From Flammula alnicola (lineage: Eukaryota; Basidiomycota; Agaricomycetes; Agaricales; Strophariaceae), in the NCBI GenBank assembly GCA_015499995.1, contig JADNRV010000139.1, positions 62,001 to 126,000 of the forward strand: a DNA stretch of 64,000 bases. The letters are read 5' to 3'. The first letter of the stretch is position 1. Every line of letters starts with the position of its first letter. This document shows positions 24,864-35,897 of this stretch, piece by piece. The notes under the pieces are model-generated. The model searched no databases, had not been told where the DNA came from, and saw only the letters and a program-made list of their open reading frames with translations. A program made the translations under genes and the position numbers.

Positions 24864-26625
24864 TTAGGCCACTCTCTTTATATCATCTTTAAAATCGCCA
24901 AACTCCCATTTGTAACAGTCCTACATAGCAGTGACACAGGTCAGCGACATGGTGACGAGAAAGCAGGCAAAAAGGAAGACGTACAATGCAATCGCTTTCG
25001 ATAACAGGCACTGGTACACTCCTCATTCCATCCCTATCCTTGTTCTTATCCTTGTCCTCGTCGCCCTTCTTGCGCTTCCCTCCCGTACGTCGTCCCCAAA
25101 AGCCTTCCGCCTCAACATCTCCTTCCTCAGCGCCCGTATCATCTTCCGGATCATCCTCTCCCCACCAAACATCTGCTTCAATGACATTCTTCACCACCTC
25201 CTTGATAACATGCTTGCGCACATCCACTGCCCAGCCGAGCTTGTTGACAGTGTCAAAGATGACGCTGTGACCTAAATGACATCTCGTCTCGAGAGCGAAG
25301 CCCGCTTGAGCACATGCCGAACGAAAGCCAGTGCACGTACCCTGTGGAATGGGGTCGGCAGTGTGATAGACGTGTGTCGTGGCGACTGGATGATGCGAAG
25401 GCGATGGAGGGGGGTCAGGAGAGGGCGGAGAAGGAGCAGAAATAGGCGGATCTGATGGTTTGCTCGGAGGAAATGGGAATTTGATATGAGGCAGGTGGAA
25501 TTTGCGAGGCGAAATAAGAGGCTTGGGATTCGGTGCTGGAAAGGAGATGGGCGGAGGAAGCGGGAGGTGTAATCGAGATGCTGCAATGCGCTCGCCTGGA
25601 GCTTCGAATGCAACAGCCGGAAGTCCGTACGTCGCGCCCAGCAAACTCGCAAGCGCGCCTCCCAAGGAATGGCCAACGAGCCATACATTGGAATCGGGGT
25701 ATATCTTAAGGAGGTCATCTATGAGTGTCTGTGTTGATTGGTGCAATGATTAAGAACGGAGACAAGAAGATGGAATGGAAAACACTGACAACTCCAATGG
25801 AATAAAACAAGCTATCTTGAACGAGAGCGTCTGTCAAGCATTGACTGTCGCATCGATAGTTATGGGAGTAGCAATCGCACACGGTCGAAAAAACCCAAGA
25901 AACGTCAACCCGCGCGCAGCAGCAGGAGAATAATCTGGCCAAAAAATACAGTGTAAGTCGCTTGGAATTAAAGCATCACGGACGATACCTACAGGTTATC
26001 GTTAAATTTATCCAATTTAGATGTAGGTCCTTGCAGCGTAGTGCCCTTGATGGACAGCACAATCGTTGAATTATCGGATGACGAAAATACATGCCCTCTG
26101 AAACCATCTGACTCTTCCCAGCCAAAAGGGAAGCTCTGGATTAAGAAAAGAGAAAGTCAGCTTTTGGTGCGTCTTCAGACGTTTCAAGAGACGTACCTTG
26201 TTCCAAGCACCGTCAACCTCGTACCAGTTCTTCTGCCCTGGCAAAGCATACGCGTTGCCTGACATACGGGCTAGCTGAGCTAGCGTATGCAAATTTCCTA
26301 CATCTGGCCCCAGAACGTCTACGCGATCCCATACGACTTGATCCAGTTCGCTTTGAGCATGCAGCAAAGAGCGGAGCCGGGTCCGATGGAGGACATCGAG
26401 CGAGCGTGGGCGGTACACAGTTGTCGGTCGAGCCTTGAGTTTGGCTGAGGTGGGTGGAAGTAAGTATGTGGATGAGGGCCTGAACCAAGTTGTATTCTCT
26501 TCATCTTGCACCCCAGGGGCGTCCTGGAGTTCTAGCTGAAGATGGGACGAGAATGTCAACTGCTGCCCGTAGGAGGTGAGGGGTAAAAGGAAGAAGATTG
26601 TCAGCAAAAGCGTTCTCGGTAGCAT
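24864..26625 (-). CDS. ATG15: Autophagic lipase ATG15
   Basis: Exons 26625-26197, 26135-25993, 25934-25790, 25728-24985 and 24920-24864 join in frame to 505 residues. It starts with a hydrophobic signal-anchor ([11 protein letters not shown]). It then shows a cysteine-rich block ([14 protein letters not shown]...CDCY), the lipase nucleophile motif [10 protein letters not shown] with the catalytic Ser near residue 260, [12 protein letters not shown], and [14 protein letters not shown] with the probable catalytic Asp. The tail ends CYKWEFGDF, which is typical for fungal Atg15. The enzyme is a vacuolar phospholipase that lyses autophagic and multivesicular bodies. Oddities are a Pro/Ser-rich insert of about 50 residues after the nucleophile region and a Lys/Asp-rich stretch before the last exon. 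The start at 26625 is chosen because it puts the signal-anchor at the N-terminus. Confidence 0.92.
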
Positions 26626-27044
26626 CGTAGTGACAAAACCATGAGAAGGGAGAGAGACGTAGGGAACTAGAATCGTCCACTTTGCGAGATGAGATGGTAC
26701 CGAGTGCGCAGTGATAGCACCAGGACAGCACCGATCTAGAAAACACATACTCGTATAGCTTTCGGATAACTCCGGACCGGCAACGGATGCAATGGCTCGG
26801 CTTGGCTCGGCCGCGACTCGGGCCCAACTCGGGTCTTTAGCGCTCGTGGTGCAAAGTAAGGCGATTGTCCTATTATCATTAAATTAGGCCAATGTATTCA
26901 AGTATTGTGTTAGTATATGCGTTCTGTTTTCCAGGAAAATCCCTGCATAAGCTTACCACAAAACACATACTTCATCTGTTTCGGAAAAGCAAAGTAGAGG
27001 TCGAATCTCGCATGCAACCACTGCTTCTGAGTTGCATCAGAATT
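26626..27044. other. Intergenic between Swi5 and ATG15
   Basis: Contains the Swi5 3' end and the ATG15 promoter; both genes run on the minus strand. No further gene is supported. Confidence 0.4.
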
Positions 27045-27554
27045 TCAATCGTCATCCGTCAAGCCGTAATCTTCGTGAATCTGTCTGATTGTTGTCTGCT
27101 TTATAGAGGCTAGCTAAACATAAAACATTAGATATGGCTTCCGACCACTGGCAAAACCGAGAAACACACCCGTCCAATCAAAATCTACATAATATATGCG
27201 CCAAATTCCAAGGCAAATTAGTCGTACGTGTACTTTCAAAAAATACCGAACAGAAACAAACCTGTGCTGCGTCTTTGGCTTCGTTATATTTGTGGAGCAG
27301 TTCGATGTGCCGTTTCACTATCTTTTCGGCGTCCTCACTCTCCCTAAAGTCATGCGAAGGTATAATCAGCAAGTTTAATTGGAGCATATAAAGCTACAGA
27401 AGCGAATTAACCCTAATTGTGCTTGAAGTCTGTCGATTTCGAGCTGGAGTGCAATACTCCGTGCTTGTTGGTTCTGAAAGTATTGGAGGTTGAGTGGAGG
27501 TTGAGGAATCCTCGCTATTAAAATGCTTGCCTTCGCAGAAAATGGAGCGTGCAT
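27045..27554 (-). CDS. swi5: DNA repair/recombination mediator Swi5
   Basis: Four exons, 27554-27412, 27343-27262, 27184-27170 and 27113-27045, give a 102-residue protein. The third exon is only 15 nt and encodes ILIGR. The product has a coiled-coil (ALQLEIDRLQAQL) and then the Swi5 core HIELLHKYNEAKDAAQ and IRQIHEDYGL at the C-terminus. Length and layout fit Swi5, which pairs with Sfr1 to stimulate Rad51/Dmc1 strand exchange in the nucleus. The microexon is supported because both neighbouring phases are 0 and the joined text AQILIGRLASIKQTT is as expected for the family. The N-terminal about 28 residues are less certain, since an acceptor-like tttcag lies inside exon 1. Confidence 0.88.
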
Positions 27555-27722
27555 TGGTTGCCAGACAAAAAATATGTGGTGGAAAGGAAGAGAAAATCAC
27601 AAGAAAGTCATAATGGATGTAAGAATGGATGCCGCATCGATGGATGCTAAGTTTGGTCTGATGTTTGGCAAAGCCCTCTGGCGATCTATTAGCGCGCATT
27701 CGTTTCTTGAACCACATCTAGT

Positions 27723-28338
27723 ATGATCTACTTATGCCGGGTTCACCAAGGTTTCGATGGACCGCTCACAGTTGGCTTCCGTTTCCCGAGTCTCCTCTCT
27801 GGGCCAATGGCTGAGCTCATGGATAATTTGGATGCTTGGCTTCGGACGCAATCTAGATTACCACCGGAATGGAATCTCAAGCCACTCACTCACACATATG
27901 TGTTGTCTGAATTGAAGTTTAATTTGGACAAGGCAATTGCGAAGACGGTTTGACTAACACGCCACAATCTTCTCAACCAGGCTACACAAACTGCCGTTCG
28001 ACTTCGAACTTAACGCTTTAGACAGCGCAGAGTTTCCTCCCATAATTGCCATTCATCCTCTGTCCTTTTTTTCTGTCGACGTACGCAACCACACACGGTC
28101 TGTCTCATTGCCGCCCTTTCCAGACACCATTCGCTTCCCCACAAGGACGACGTTTCTTGATGCGCTTATCATCACCATATGCGAACCCCCTATTGGATAC
28201 CACAATATTCAGTTCTACTATGAAGGATTTGGGCTATTTGAACTTACACCCTACGAAACAAACCACGGGTCCTCCCTTCTGACGACTTGGAGAAAGAACA
28301 TCAAGACAGTCTTCAGGAAGAAAATAGGCCCTATTTAA
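27723..28338 (+). CDS. Hypothetical protein, two exons, uncertain
   Basis: An open stretch from 27723 to about 27942 (GPMAELMDNLDAWLRTQSR, LPPEWNLKPLTHTYVL) and a second from about 27975 to 28338 (LPFDFELNALDSAEFPPI, RFPTRTTFLDALIITICEPP, IQFYYEGFGLFELTPYE) look like parts of one folded protein. The intervening gtttga...ccag could be an intron of about 30 nt, which is short, and the phase does not close perfectly. The gene may therefore be mis-split or damaged. I recognise no family. Confidence 0.35.
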
Positions 28339-28609
28339 AAAAATTTGCTACAAGATCCCAGAGTTAGTCTCATTTACGAGTTTCAATCTCTCTGTCTGAC
28401 TTTTCACAGATATATACTGCAGTGGCAAAAGGGTCACTGGCAGAGGCCGTCGCGGCCGCTCGCAGAAACTTCTTGAGTGTCTCACCTGCCAGTGTGAGAC
28501 AAATATTTTCATATCGCCGTCTCCAGTAGGCCATATTCAATGGCGAGCTTGAGTGCCGTTGCACAAAGGAGTATCCCTCGGGTATGCCGTTTGTTCATCT
28601 GACTGCAAG

Positions 28610-28905
28610 ATCCCAAACGTACAACATTGGGACGTTCGAACTCTCGACAGTCTATCAGATATTGATTTTAGTTCATTGTTTCAGATGCCGTTTGGACAAT
28701 ATGCTTTGAAATGTTCCTTTGGTTTTTCCTGCAGTGCCCGACCTCAGGCTACCTGGTTCAGCCCAGGTTAGTTTGTTGTGCTTTTTTTGTGTAATTGCTA
28801 AGTACTAATTGTAATCATTGGACGACGACTAATGTTGACAAGAAATTCATGCCTAGTAATTTTTCAATACAATTAGGTACTTAGAGGATTCAGATCTTCG
28901 CTTGC
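28610..28905 (+). pseudogene. Relic of the 3' end of a gene duplicated at 50.6-52.0 kb
   Basis: The sequence matches 51817-52050 in the same orientation. Shared stretches are tcagatattgattttagtt (28656 and about 51838), a following ttgtttcag acceptor, ctttgaaatg and gttgacaagaaattc. At 50.6-52.0 kb this segment follows the last coding block of a repeated family, so here it is an isolated 3' remnant. Confidence 0.65.
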
Positions 28906-29140
28906 ACATTGAAAGGGTGTATGAGTCTGTACTAGTAGAAGCCAGTACGAGACTCTACGAGACTAGGTACTTTGCCAATCGACGTCAGCGATGGCTACAA
29001 GGATCCGATATCCAAGGCTGGAATATGCCGTCATAACCCGACAAACTGCCTAGATTAGATATCCATACCCAGACTTTCCCTGCACCAGGTTATATCATGT
29101 CACCGGTTTATCCTCTCCTCCTCTCAACTCACTATCAACT

Positions 29141-30470
29141 ATGCAACCCACAGGCGATCCCAGTATCCCATTCCCATGCGCTCCAGAGATCGTTGACAAT
29201 GCGCTACTCCTCGCGACTCTACCGAGTCTCACAGTACCCCACTTTTTGACCCCAGTGATATCCTACGCAACGACCCACACACGCAAGCGTCTCATCATCA
29301 TCCTCTTCTCTCGACACTTTAACGTGCACTACAAGAAGGGGACCGGGAAGAAGACGCAGCTCACGCTCACGTTTCCCGAGATCCAGGCGCTGCCGCATAC
29401 TAAAATGTGGGACGCGGTGCAGCGGATCCTCACGTTCACGTATGTGCAAGCGACCAAGATCGCACAGGAGATGAACAAGGTGCTTATGGACATCGATGTC
29501 CTGCTCAAAGGCATGAATGAAGACCTTGAAGAAGAGATCGCGAAGGGTGTTGACATATGCTTTCGGGTCGATGGCGGTACGTCCCTCTCGGACTCGCCGT
29601 GCGCTTGTGGTGTTGCTCATCCTCCTTCGGTTTGCGTTTGTAAGATGCCATAGCTGTACCACTACCACAATCCATTTCTTTTCTGAGACAGTCGTATCTC
29701 CGTCCTGGAGATCGAAGCGACTCTCAATTTGCAACGGCGGTAGGTACTCCGTCGCCGTCAGAAACTCAACTACCGCCTGTATACCCCGTCACTGCACTTG
29801 GGGGAACATTTGACCACCTCCACGCGGGCCATAAGATATTGCTCTCGATGGGTGCCTATATCACGAGCAGGAAGTTGATTGTAGGCATTACAGGTCCGTC
29901 TTTTTTTGTTTCACGCGACCCACCTAATAAGCTTGCTAATTTCACATGGATGTCATCGGGTCGAGCCAGACGACGCCCTGCTCAAAAACAAAGCTAACCA
30001 ACACGTCCTCGAGAAGCTCCCGACGCGTATACAGAAAGTCTACGATTTCTTGAAATTCTTCAAACCCGAGATCGTTGCAGACATTGTGCCGATAAACGAC
30101 GTCTACGGACCCACCGGGTGGGACCCGGACATCCAAGCCCTTGTCGTCAGCAGGGAAACATTAGGTGGAGCGGAAGCCAGTAAGCCTGTGTCCTTACTTG
30201 TTGTGTGGTGACGAACATTGTGATGACGCAATTGCAGTCGCAAAGCACCGAGAAGCGCACAATCTCCCCGCGCTACAGACGTTCTTGATCGACGTCATAT
30301 CAGCGACAGAAATGAGTCTGGACCACGAAGATGAGGATTGGCTAAAGGCTCATAAATTGAGCAGTACTTTTATTAGGCAGTGGATTGTGGATAACAATAA
30401 GCAGGAAGAGGAGGAGGGCGAAGAAGAGGAGAAGGAGAAGGAGAAGGAGATCCCAGCTGTGAATCAGTAG
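29141..30470 (+). CDS. Pantetheine-phosphate adenylyltransferase (PPAT, CoA biosynthesis)
   Basis: Proposed exons are 29141-29635, 29692-29893, 29970-30179 and 30238-30470, giving 379 residues with all phases closing. The core reads VTALGGTFDHLHAGHKILLS with the nucleotidyltransferase HxGH motif (HAGH, about residues 209-212). DVYGPTGWDPDIQALVVSRE then lies in the region that contacts substrate in eukaryotic PPATs (yeast Cab4 type). The enzyme adenylates 4'-phosphopantetheine to dephospho-CoA. The N-terminal about 145 residues are a eukaryote-specific extension. The exon 1-2 junction is not certain: a stronger donor (gtacgt at 29577) exists but breaks the frame, so I used gtttgt at 29636, which gives a 56-nt intron. 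The C-terminus is a run of Glu/Lys. Confidence 0.85.
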
Positions 30471-31087
30471 GAATTTAAATCCATCGGATGTCGCCTATTT
30501 GAACGCGATGTGAGTAGTTCGCATTACGCAAGATTTTAGCTAATGTTTTCATTCCAATTTCAAACTCGTTCACGATAATAGTAAGTATTTTGTACTTTTG
30601 GATTTATATCTCTATCTTCTAACCTCCACAGTCTTCGGGGTCAGGATGTACGCCGTCCACTCTAATGCTTCAACATAATCGACCGGGTTTAATAATTAAG
30701 CACGGCGCTTATAATCTACTTACCTTCCGTCATCGCGCCGTCCGTCATAGAAGCGGGCCTCGCCCACCTTGCCCACGCCGCAGGACCCAAGAGCCTGCTC
30801 CAGAACAACCAGGCGGCATATCTAGAGAACCCGGACCTCCCGATACAAACGAGCTCACCGGATCACCTAAATCCCATAACCGGCCACGGATACCTTGGCC
30901 ACTGAGAGGCGCGACCAGCCGCTTCAGGCATCCGCTGGCTCGGGAGTATAGGACTTGCAGACGTGGTCTTCTATAGCTAGTTCCATCTCGCAGTTTTACA
31001 ATTGGTTTCAGGTAAACGAGGCCTGAATGTGATGAGTTCGCGCTTTGAAGTCAGAGGAAGCGTTGCATCTGGGGAGAATTGAAAAAT
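30471..31087. other. Convergent intergenic region with an unexplained GC-rich open stretch
   Basis: 30720-30980 is GC-rich and open in more than one frame (for example SVIEAGLAHLAHAAGP in one frame). It may be a fragment of a former gene. I cannot assign it. Confidence 0.3.
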
Positions 31088-33045
31088 TCACAGACCATCG
31101 GGTTCTAGACAGACATGGCGCTCTTCAAGAACGCGTTCAACGAGTCGCTCTGAAGGTGGAAGAACGGCGTCATCCTAGTCAAAATGAAAGCGCCGGGTTA
31201 AGACCCCCATAAAGGCGCCAACAATTCGAAACTGAGGCCATACCTCAGTAATAGCACGAATCCAGTCCTTGTCTTCTGTTATTGCGATTCTGGCAGTAGG
31301 GTTCTGAAAATGCGTTGAGAAGATGTTAGCAATCAAATTTCCAATGGCCATTCCCCGTCAGTAACAATAGGCGCCCGTAAAATTGCGCACTTGGTTTAAT
31401 AATGTCTCATTGAGCAAGGTCGATGGATGCGCTGGCGTCTGTCAGGTTCGTTAGAAATCTTTAGTTTACTTACGATAAAACTTACTACACCGGCGTGTAA
31501 ATTATGTGGTTGAACGAGAGGTTCTGGGTCTATTGACCCTGGAATACCGCAGGAAGGAACACCGCGATCACGGTGGACTTCGACTGGTTCCTCGTTCGCA
31601 GCTGGCATAGACGATGTCGAGGATGCCTTATTGAGGCCTAAGCCGGATACGCTGTTGCTTCCCGAGTTCCCTATTCCAGACGATAATTCCAAAGCCTTGT
31701 CGGCACTCGAAGCGGTCGAAACAGAGTCAGCCGAGTTAACTCGTCTTTCGCCTTTCAAGATTTTGGCCAACCGCCTGCGTCGAATAAATGCAATCCCAAC
31801 AATGATGAGGACAATGAACGTGATACCACTGGCCGCACTTTTGAAGATGTCTGCGATACTGAGATTAGATCGTATTCCTGCTGATCTATTCGGCAAGGTC
31901 ATCCCTGTAGAAAAAGACCCCAATGTTGAGATGGAAGAAATTTGGGGGGTCGAGATGACTGGAATGGAAGTGTGGTGCAAGCCTGCTTGCCTCCCGGAAT
32001 CCGAAGTTGACATATACAAGTATGTAGAGGGGCCGGACAGGGATCCGGGCGGGTGACGGGAATGGAAAGGGAGGTACAGATTTGATGCGTTGATATCGCC
32101 ATGTATTTGTCCCATTCCACATTCAAATGCCACCTTTTCCCAAACATCTTCGCGAAATGTAGCGTTCAACGTTCGCACAAACAGGCATTGATTTTCATAC
32201 GCCCTCGATCCTTCAGAGTCGCTAGGGCCGGCCCTGAGCGCCTCTAATTCTCGCACATCCGGTCCGGTCTTCACCTCAGCCGTCCCAGAATACTCCCAGC
32301 CGTATGCCAGTCCTCTGGGATCTGAATATCGTCGTGTGGGTTTGAACTTAAGGCGGGACTCCTTCTGTTTAGAACAGTTCGCAAATGTCGCCATTCCCCA
32401 TGCGGTAGTCTTATCGCAGCCAATGACCAGTCGTAGGTCACCGTTCCTGGCTTCACGGCCGCGAGGACCATTGGCGTATTGGTACCATCTCTCTACATTG
32501 GCCGCCATGTAATTTCTGAACCTAGTGATATTGCCTAGGTCGATAGAGAGAGCGCCATGCGGGATAGCGAGTATAGCGCCCTCTGAAGCAGATGTTTCAA
32601 AAGTGAGGCCACTGCCATAAACGGTGCGCACGTCAGAGCATGTCTGACCATCTCGAAAGCAAAGGACATACCCATCACCGTCGTCGCTCCAAGTCCTTCT
32701 AACCGAAGCGCTTGTGATGTAGCTATCAGCTCTAAATTCCAGCTGACCGCGAACGTCGTTCGAGTCGAATGCCGGATGCAAGGGCGTGAAGCCCTCAGGA
32801 ACGCGACCCAGGTTGATGATATGATCATGGGGCAGACAGATATTGAACAAAAAGTCGAAGCCCCCAGAAGCAGTGATGATGCCCACATCCCCTATAGCTA
32901 TTCCTTTTCTCTGGTATTGGATCGGAAGATAGAAATTGGGTTCCGGGAGCCATAGAGGATATCCACGCTTTTTAACTGCGAGATGCCGATAGTAGATGTC
33001 AGAGCTTTGCTGAACTGTAATATTTGTCTCCTGCTCGGACTCCAT
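31088..33045 (-). CDS. Agaricomycete-specific single-pass membrane protein
   Basis: Exons 33045-31486, 31438-31391, 31303-31244 and 31174-31088 join with all phases 0 to 584 residues. Residues 15-75 (IYYRHLAVKKRGYPLWLPEP, GIAIGDVGIITASGGFDFLF) match a block I know from large, uncharacterised mushroom gene families. The middle continues with a conserved domain (YVLCFRDGQTCSDVRT absent in some relatives, YGWEYSG). One transmembrane helix (ITFIVLIIVGIAFI) is followed by RRRR, a usual cytoplasmic stop-transfer signal. The C-terminal exons give a short helical tail (PPSERLVERVLEERH). The start at 33045 directly follows a ttacag acceptor, so an extra 5' exon or the upstream ATG at 33111 is possible. 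Molecular function unknown. Confidence 0.75.
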
Positions 33046-33635
33046 CTGTAACATAATATTATAGGGATTAGTATGAATCGGTGGGATGCGAGATGAGTAT
33101 AATAAATCCATACGGAGGCGCCAGAGTCTCCTGTATCCTTTGGAGTTCCATCATCGAGTATTCCAAGTCCTTCCTCTGGAATCCGATTGGCAAGTCAGCT
33201 AATAAAAAACATTGAAGGACGTAGCAATACAGACGATGCAAATTGATTGTCAAGTTGGTGCAGTGTCCTCGTGCGTTAGTGAAATGTCCACCGTTTATCC
33301 CCACATTACTGGACGACTGAAAGAAGGAGCCCGCAGAAGATCTATTTTATCATCCTCCATAATGAGTACTTACTTGGTCATGAATATTTGGAAAGCAGAG
33401 GGACATACTGTATATTCGTGTCTGACTCGGGTTCTCTCGCTGGAAACCGACTCCGACTAAGTCTAGCTTCAGCTATACGGTCCTTCTGGAAACGGTCTCG
33501 ACGATAAGGGGTGCCATGACGCCTCCCTTTCTTGTACTTGACGTTCTGACGGATGGATACAGCAATGGAAAGCAATGTGGATCACTGAATGCGACCACAC
33601 GGTACGTCGTGACACACCTGACTAGGTAACCCTTC
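33046..33635. other. Intergenic, nothing recognised
   Basis: Presumed upstream region of the preceding minus-strand gene. Short ORFs have no family features. Confidence 0.4.
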
Positions 33636-35150
33636 CACTGTGGGAGCGGCTTAGGTTGCCAAGCAACCAAGGACAGGCTGAAAACTAGATTTCAACCTGT
33701 CCTTGGGTGATTATTAGGTTGATTTGAATCAACCTAATATTTAGGTTGCGCGGCAACCTAGCAAAACAACCAAGAAAGTAGTGATATTAAACCTACATAA
33801 TTAGACCATGAGTATGCTACTTTTCAACCAGACTCGTCAGCCAGTAAATAGGCACTTATCAACCTAAGTATGCCCCAGTAGGAAAGATATTATTTTTTTT
33901 GATAAGACTGTTAATTTATATATTCTAAACATGTTCTGAGAAATTTTAAAGGAAAAAGGTTGACACCTGGAACAGGGTGGCATAAATAAGAATTTGGCGC
34001 GCACCTTTTTTTTTTCCTAAGTCCAAAATGCTGCGTTGGATATCAGTATCCGGCGATGGCCGATATTTCAAACTCCGCCTGAACAGAGCGTCAGGTGGTT
34101 GACCTTTGTTCTTAATCACCGTCGTCCTGGATCCATCCTAACCCTCAACTGCATATGACCCCGACGAGTCCCCAACAACCTACCTGACCATAGTCTGCTC
34201 ACACCATGGGCTGGCATTCGATTAACAGCACCGCGAGGGCATAGGAAGTCTTAGGGAGATAGGAGGTAGGGACCCATGGTAGGAGGCCCATCAGGTACGT
34301 CGCGACTCGCGAACAACGCCCCACGATGTCAGTGACAATGGAAAGCCATCTACGTGAATGGTAAGTGCTCCTTTTGAGCATGAGGAAAATAACCGGGATG
34401 CTTGCTTACTGGTTTCATAGGTACCCAACATATCTGTGCAGATCCGTTCAAGGTGAAGACTATTGCCGACAACATGTGAATATTGACAGTGCCTGTTACA
34501 GTGGAGTCGAGGGATGGAAGCGGGTATGAGAATGCAAAGCGCCAATATCTAGCAGGTAAGGTCCTCAAATATTGGACACGGAAGGTCGCATTCTGACCTT
34601 TCTCTGTGCTTGCCAGACGGCAACACCCATCACCACTTCCTTTCTCCACGGTTCGCCACGTCTTCAGGTGTTGGATGCGACTTGGCATGGGAACCATATG
34701 CTTGAGGCCTCGCTGTGGGTTCAGCGATGGTGGCCTAGACTGTAGTAAACAGCGTGTAGTTTGTTCTCATTTAAAGTTTGTAGCTGTATGTAACCTAGTA
34801 TGTAGTCGCAATAATAGGTTGACTTTTGATTTAAAATGCCCACAGCGAGCTCAATCACGGTCCACGGAAGCTGCTAATTGGATACTATTTAACCAGCAAT
34901 AGGTTGATTTTCGGTATGAATATAGGTTGGTTAACACCCTGTGTTAGGTTGATCATACACCTTACTCAACCTATTTGTACATAGGTTGAAAAGTTAAAAA
35001 ATAGGTTAGAAAATGACCAAGGCGTCAACCTACTTACAAGGTTGATCACCAACCTAACGAAGATGAAAATTAACCTTTTATTTACTGATATGTAACCTAA
35101 CTTAGGTCAAATCCTCAGGTTGACCATCAACCTGGGCCGCCCGCACAGAG
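33636..35150. mobile_element. Non-autonomous CACTA-like element with GTTGA-rich ends
   Basis: Terminal inverted repeats read CACTGTGGGAGCGGC on the left and CTCTGTGCGGGCGGC on the right strand, with about 24 of 31 bases matching. TTC flanks both ends (33633-33635 and 35151-35153), a 3-bp duplication as in CACTA elements. Both subterminal regions are packed with AGGTTGA/TCAACCT motifs in both orientations, including a long hairpin at 33667-33706. The middle (34290-34710) shows intron-like borders but no transposase, so it may carry a host fragment. GTTGA motifs also occur in the termini of the 10.3-kb CACTA element. Confidence 0.75.
33667..33706. repeat. Inverted repeat (11-bp arms) inside the CACTA-like left end
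   Basis: ccaaggacagg and its reverse complement flank an 18-nt loop. Confidence 0.75.
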
Positions 35151-35153
35151 TTC

Positions 35154-35897
35154 CTTCGGCATATTTTACAACGCAGGTCCAAGTAATAAGATACAGCGAC
35201 ACAGCTGCGGCAGAAGGATATGACGGGGGTTGGAATCAAGAACAAGCGGAAACTAGGCGCCCGATTTTGCTCACCAATTTAAGTCATCTGGGTCATGGGT
35301 CCCTCCCGAGTCGCTTATGAACGTCGTCTCACTCGAGTCATCGACGGGCTTGACAGGTAAGAGTTACGTTTCCGTGGCATGTAGGTACTTTAGGAATCCG
35401 GAAACGATGGATCATGGATGGGAGAATTCAGGGAACGGAAGGTGTGTCTTGAAACAGGGCGCCATTAGCGCCGCCCTTTGGAACAAACAAACAAACCGTT
35501 TTGAAAAATTGCGTTAAGGCAGGACCGCGCGTGACCATAGCAAGACACCATAGCTCACCATAGATGATAGCCCCGGCCCCCACCAAGCCCCGACTGTTCT
35601 CCTTCCATTAGTAAGTAGGTGACTTCTTTCCTCCAGTTTACATTGGCATGCTGAGCGAGGATTCCATATATTAAAGGTCATGCGGCCCGTTTTCACGCAT
35701 TATAGATCCCAGGAGCAATGGCGGACATTTACGACTCATATACATTCGCAATCCCTCTTGCCTGACACCCTCCTGGGTCACGAGGAACTTAGGAAGAAGC
35801 TATCAGCATGTCTGTTGTCATTTAAAGCTCAAACTTGACAGAAATCAAGTAGACCGCTCTGTCTCCTCTGGCTATTAACGCCAGCTACATCAAAGCT
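35154..35897. other. Intergenic, nothing recognised
   Basis: No coding family features. Presumed promoter region of the WSC gene. Confidence 0.35.

Noticed and set aside
29636..29720. Frameshift making PPAT a pseudogene
   Set aside because: An in-frame solution with a 56-nt GT-AG intron exists, and all other junctions close correctly.
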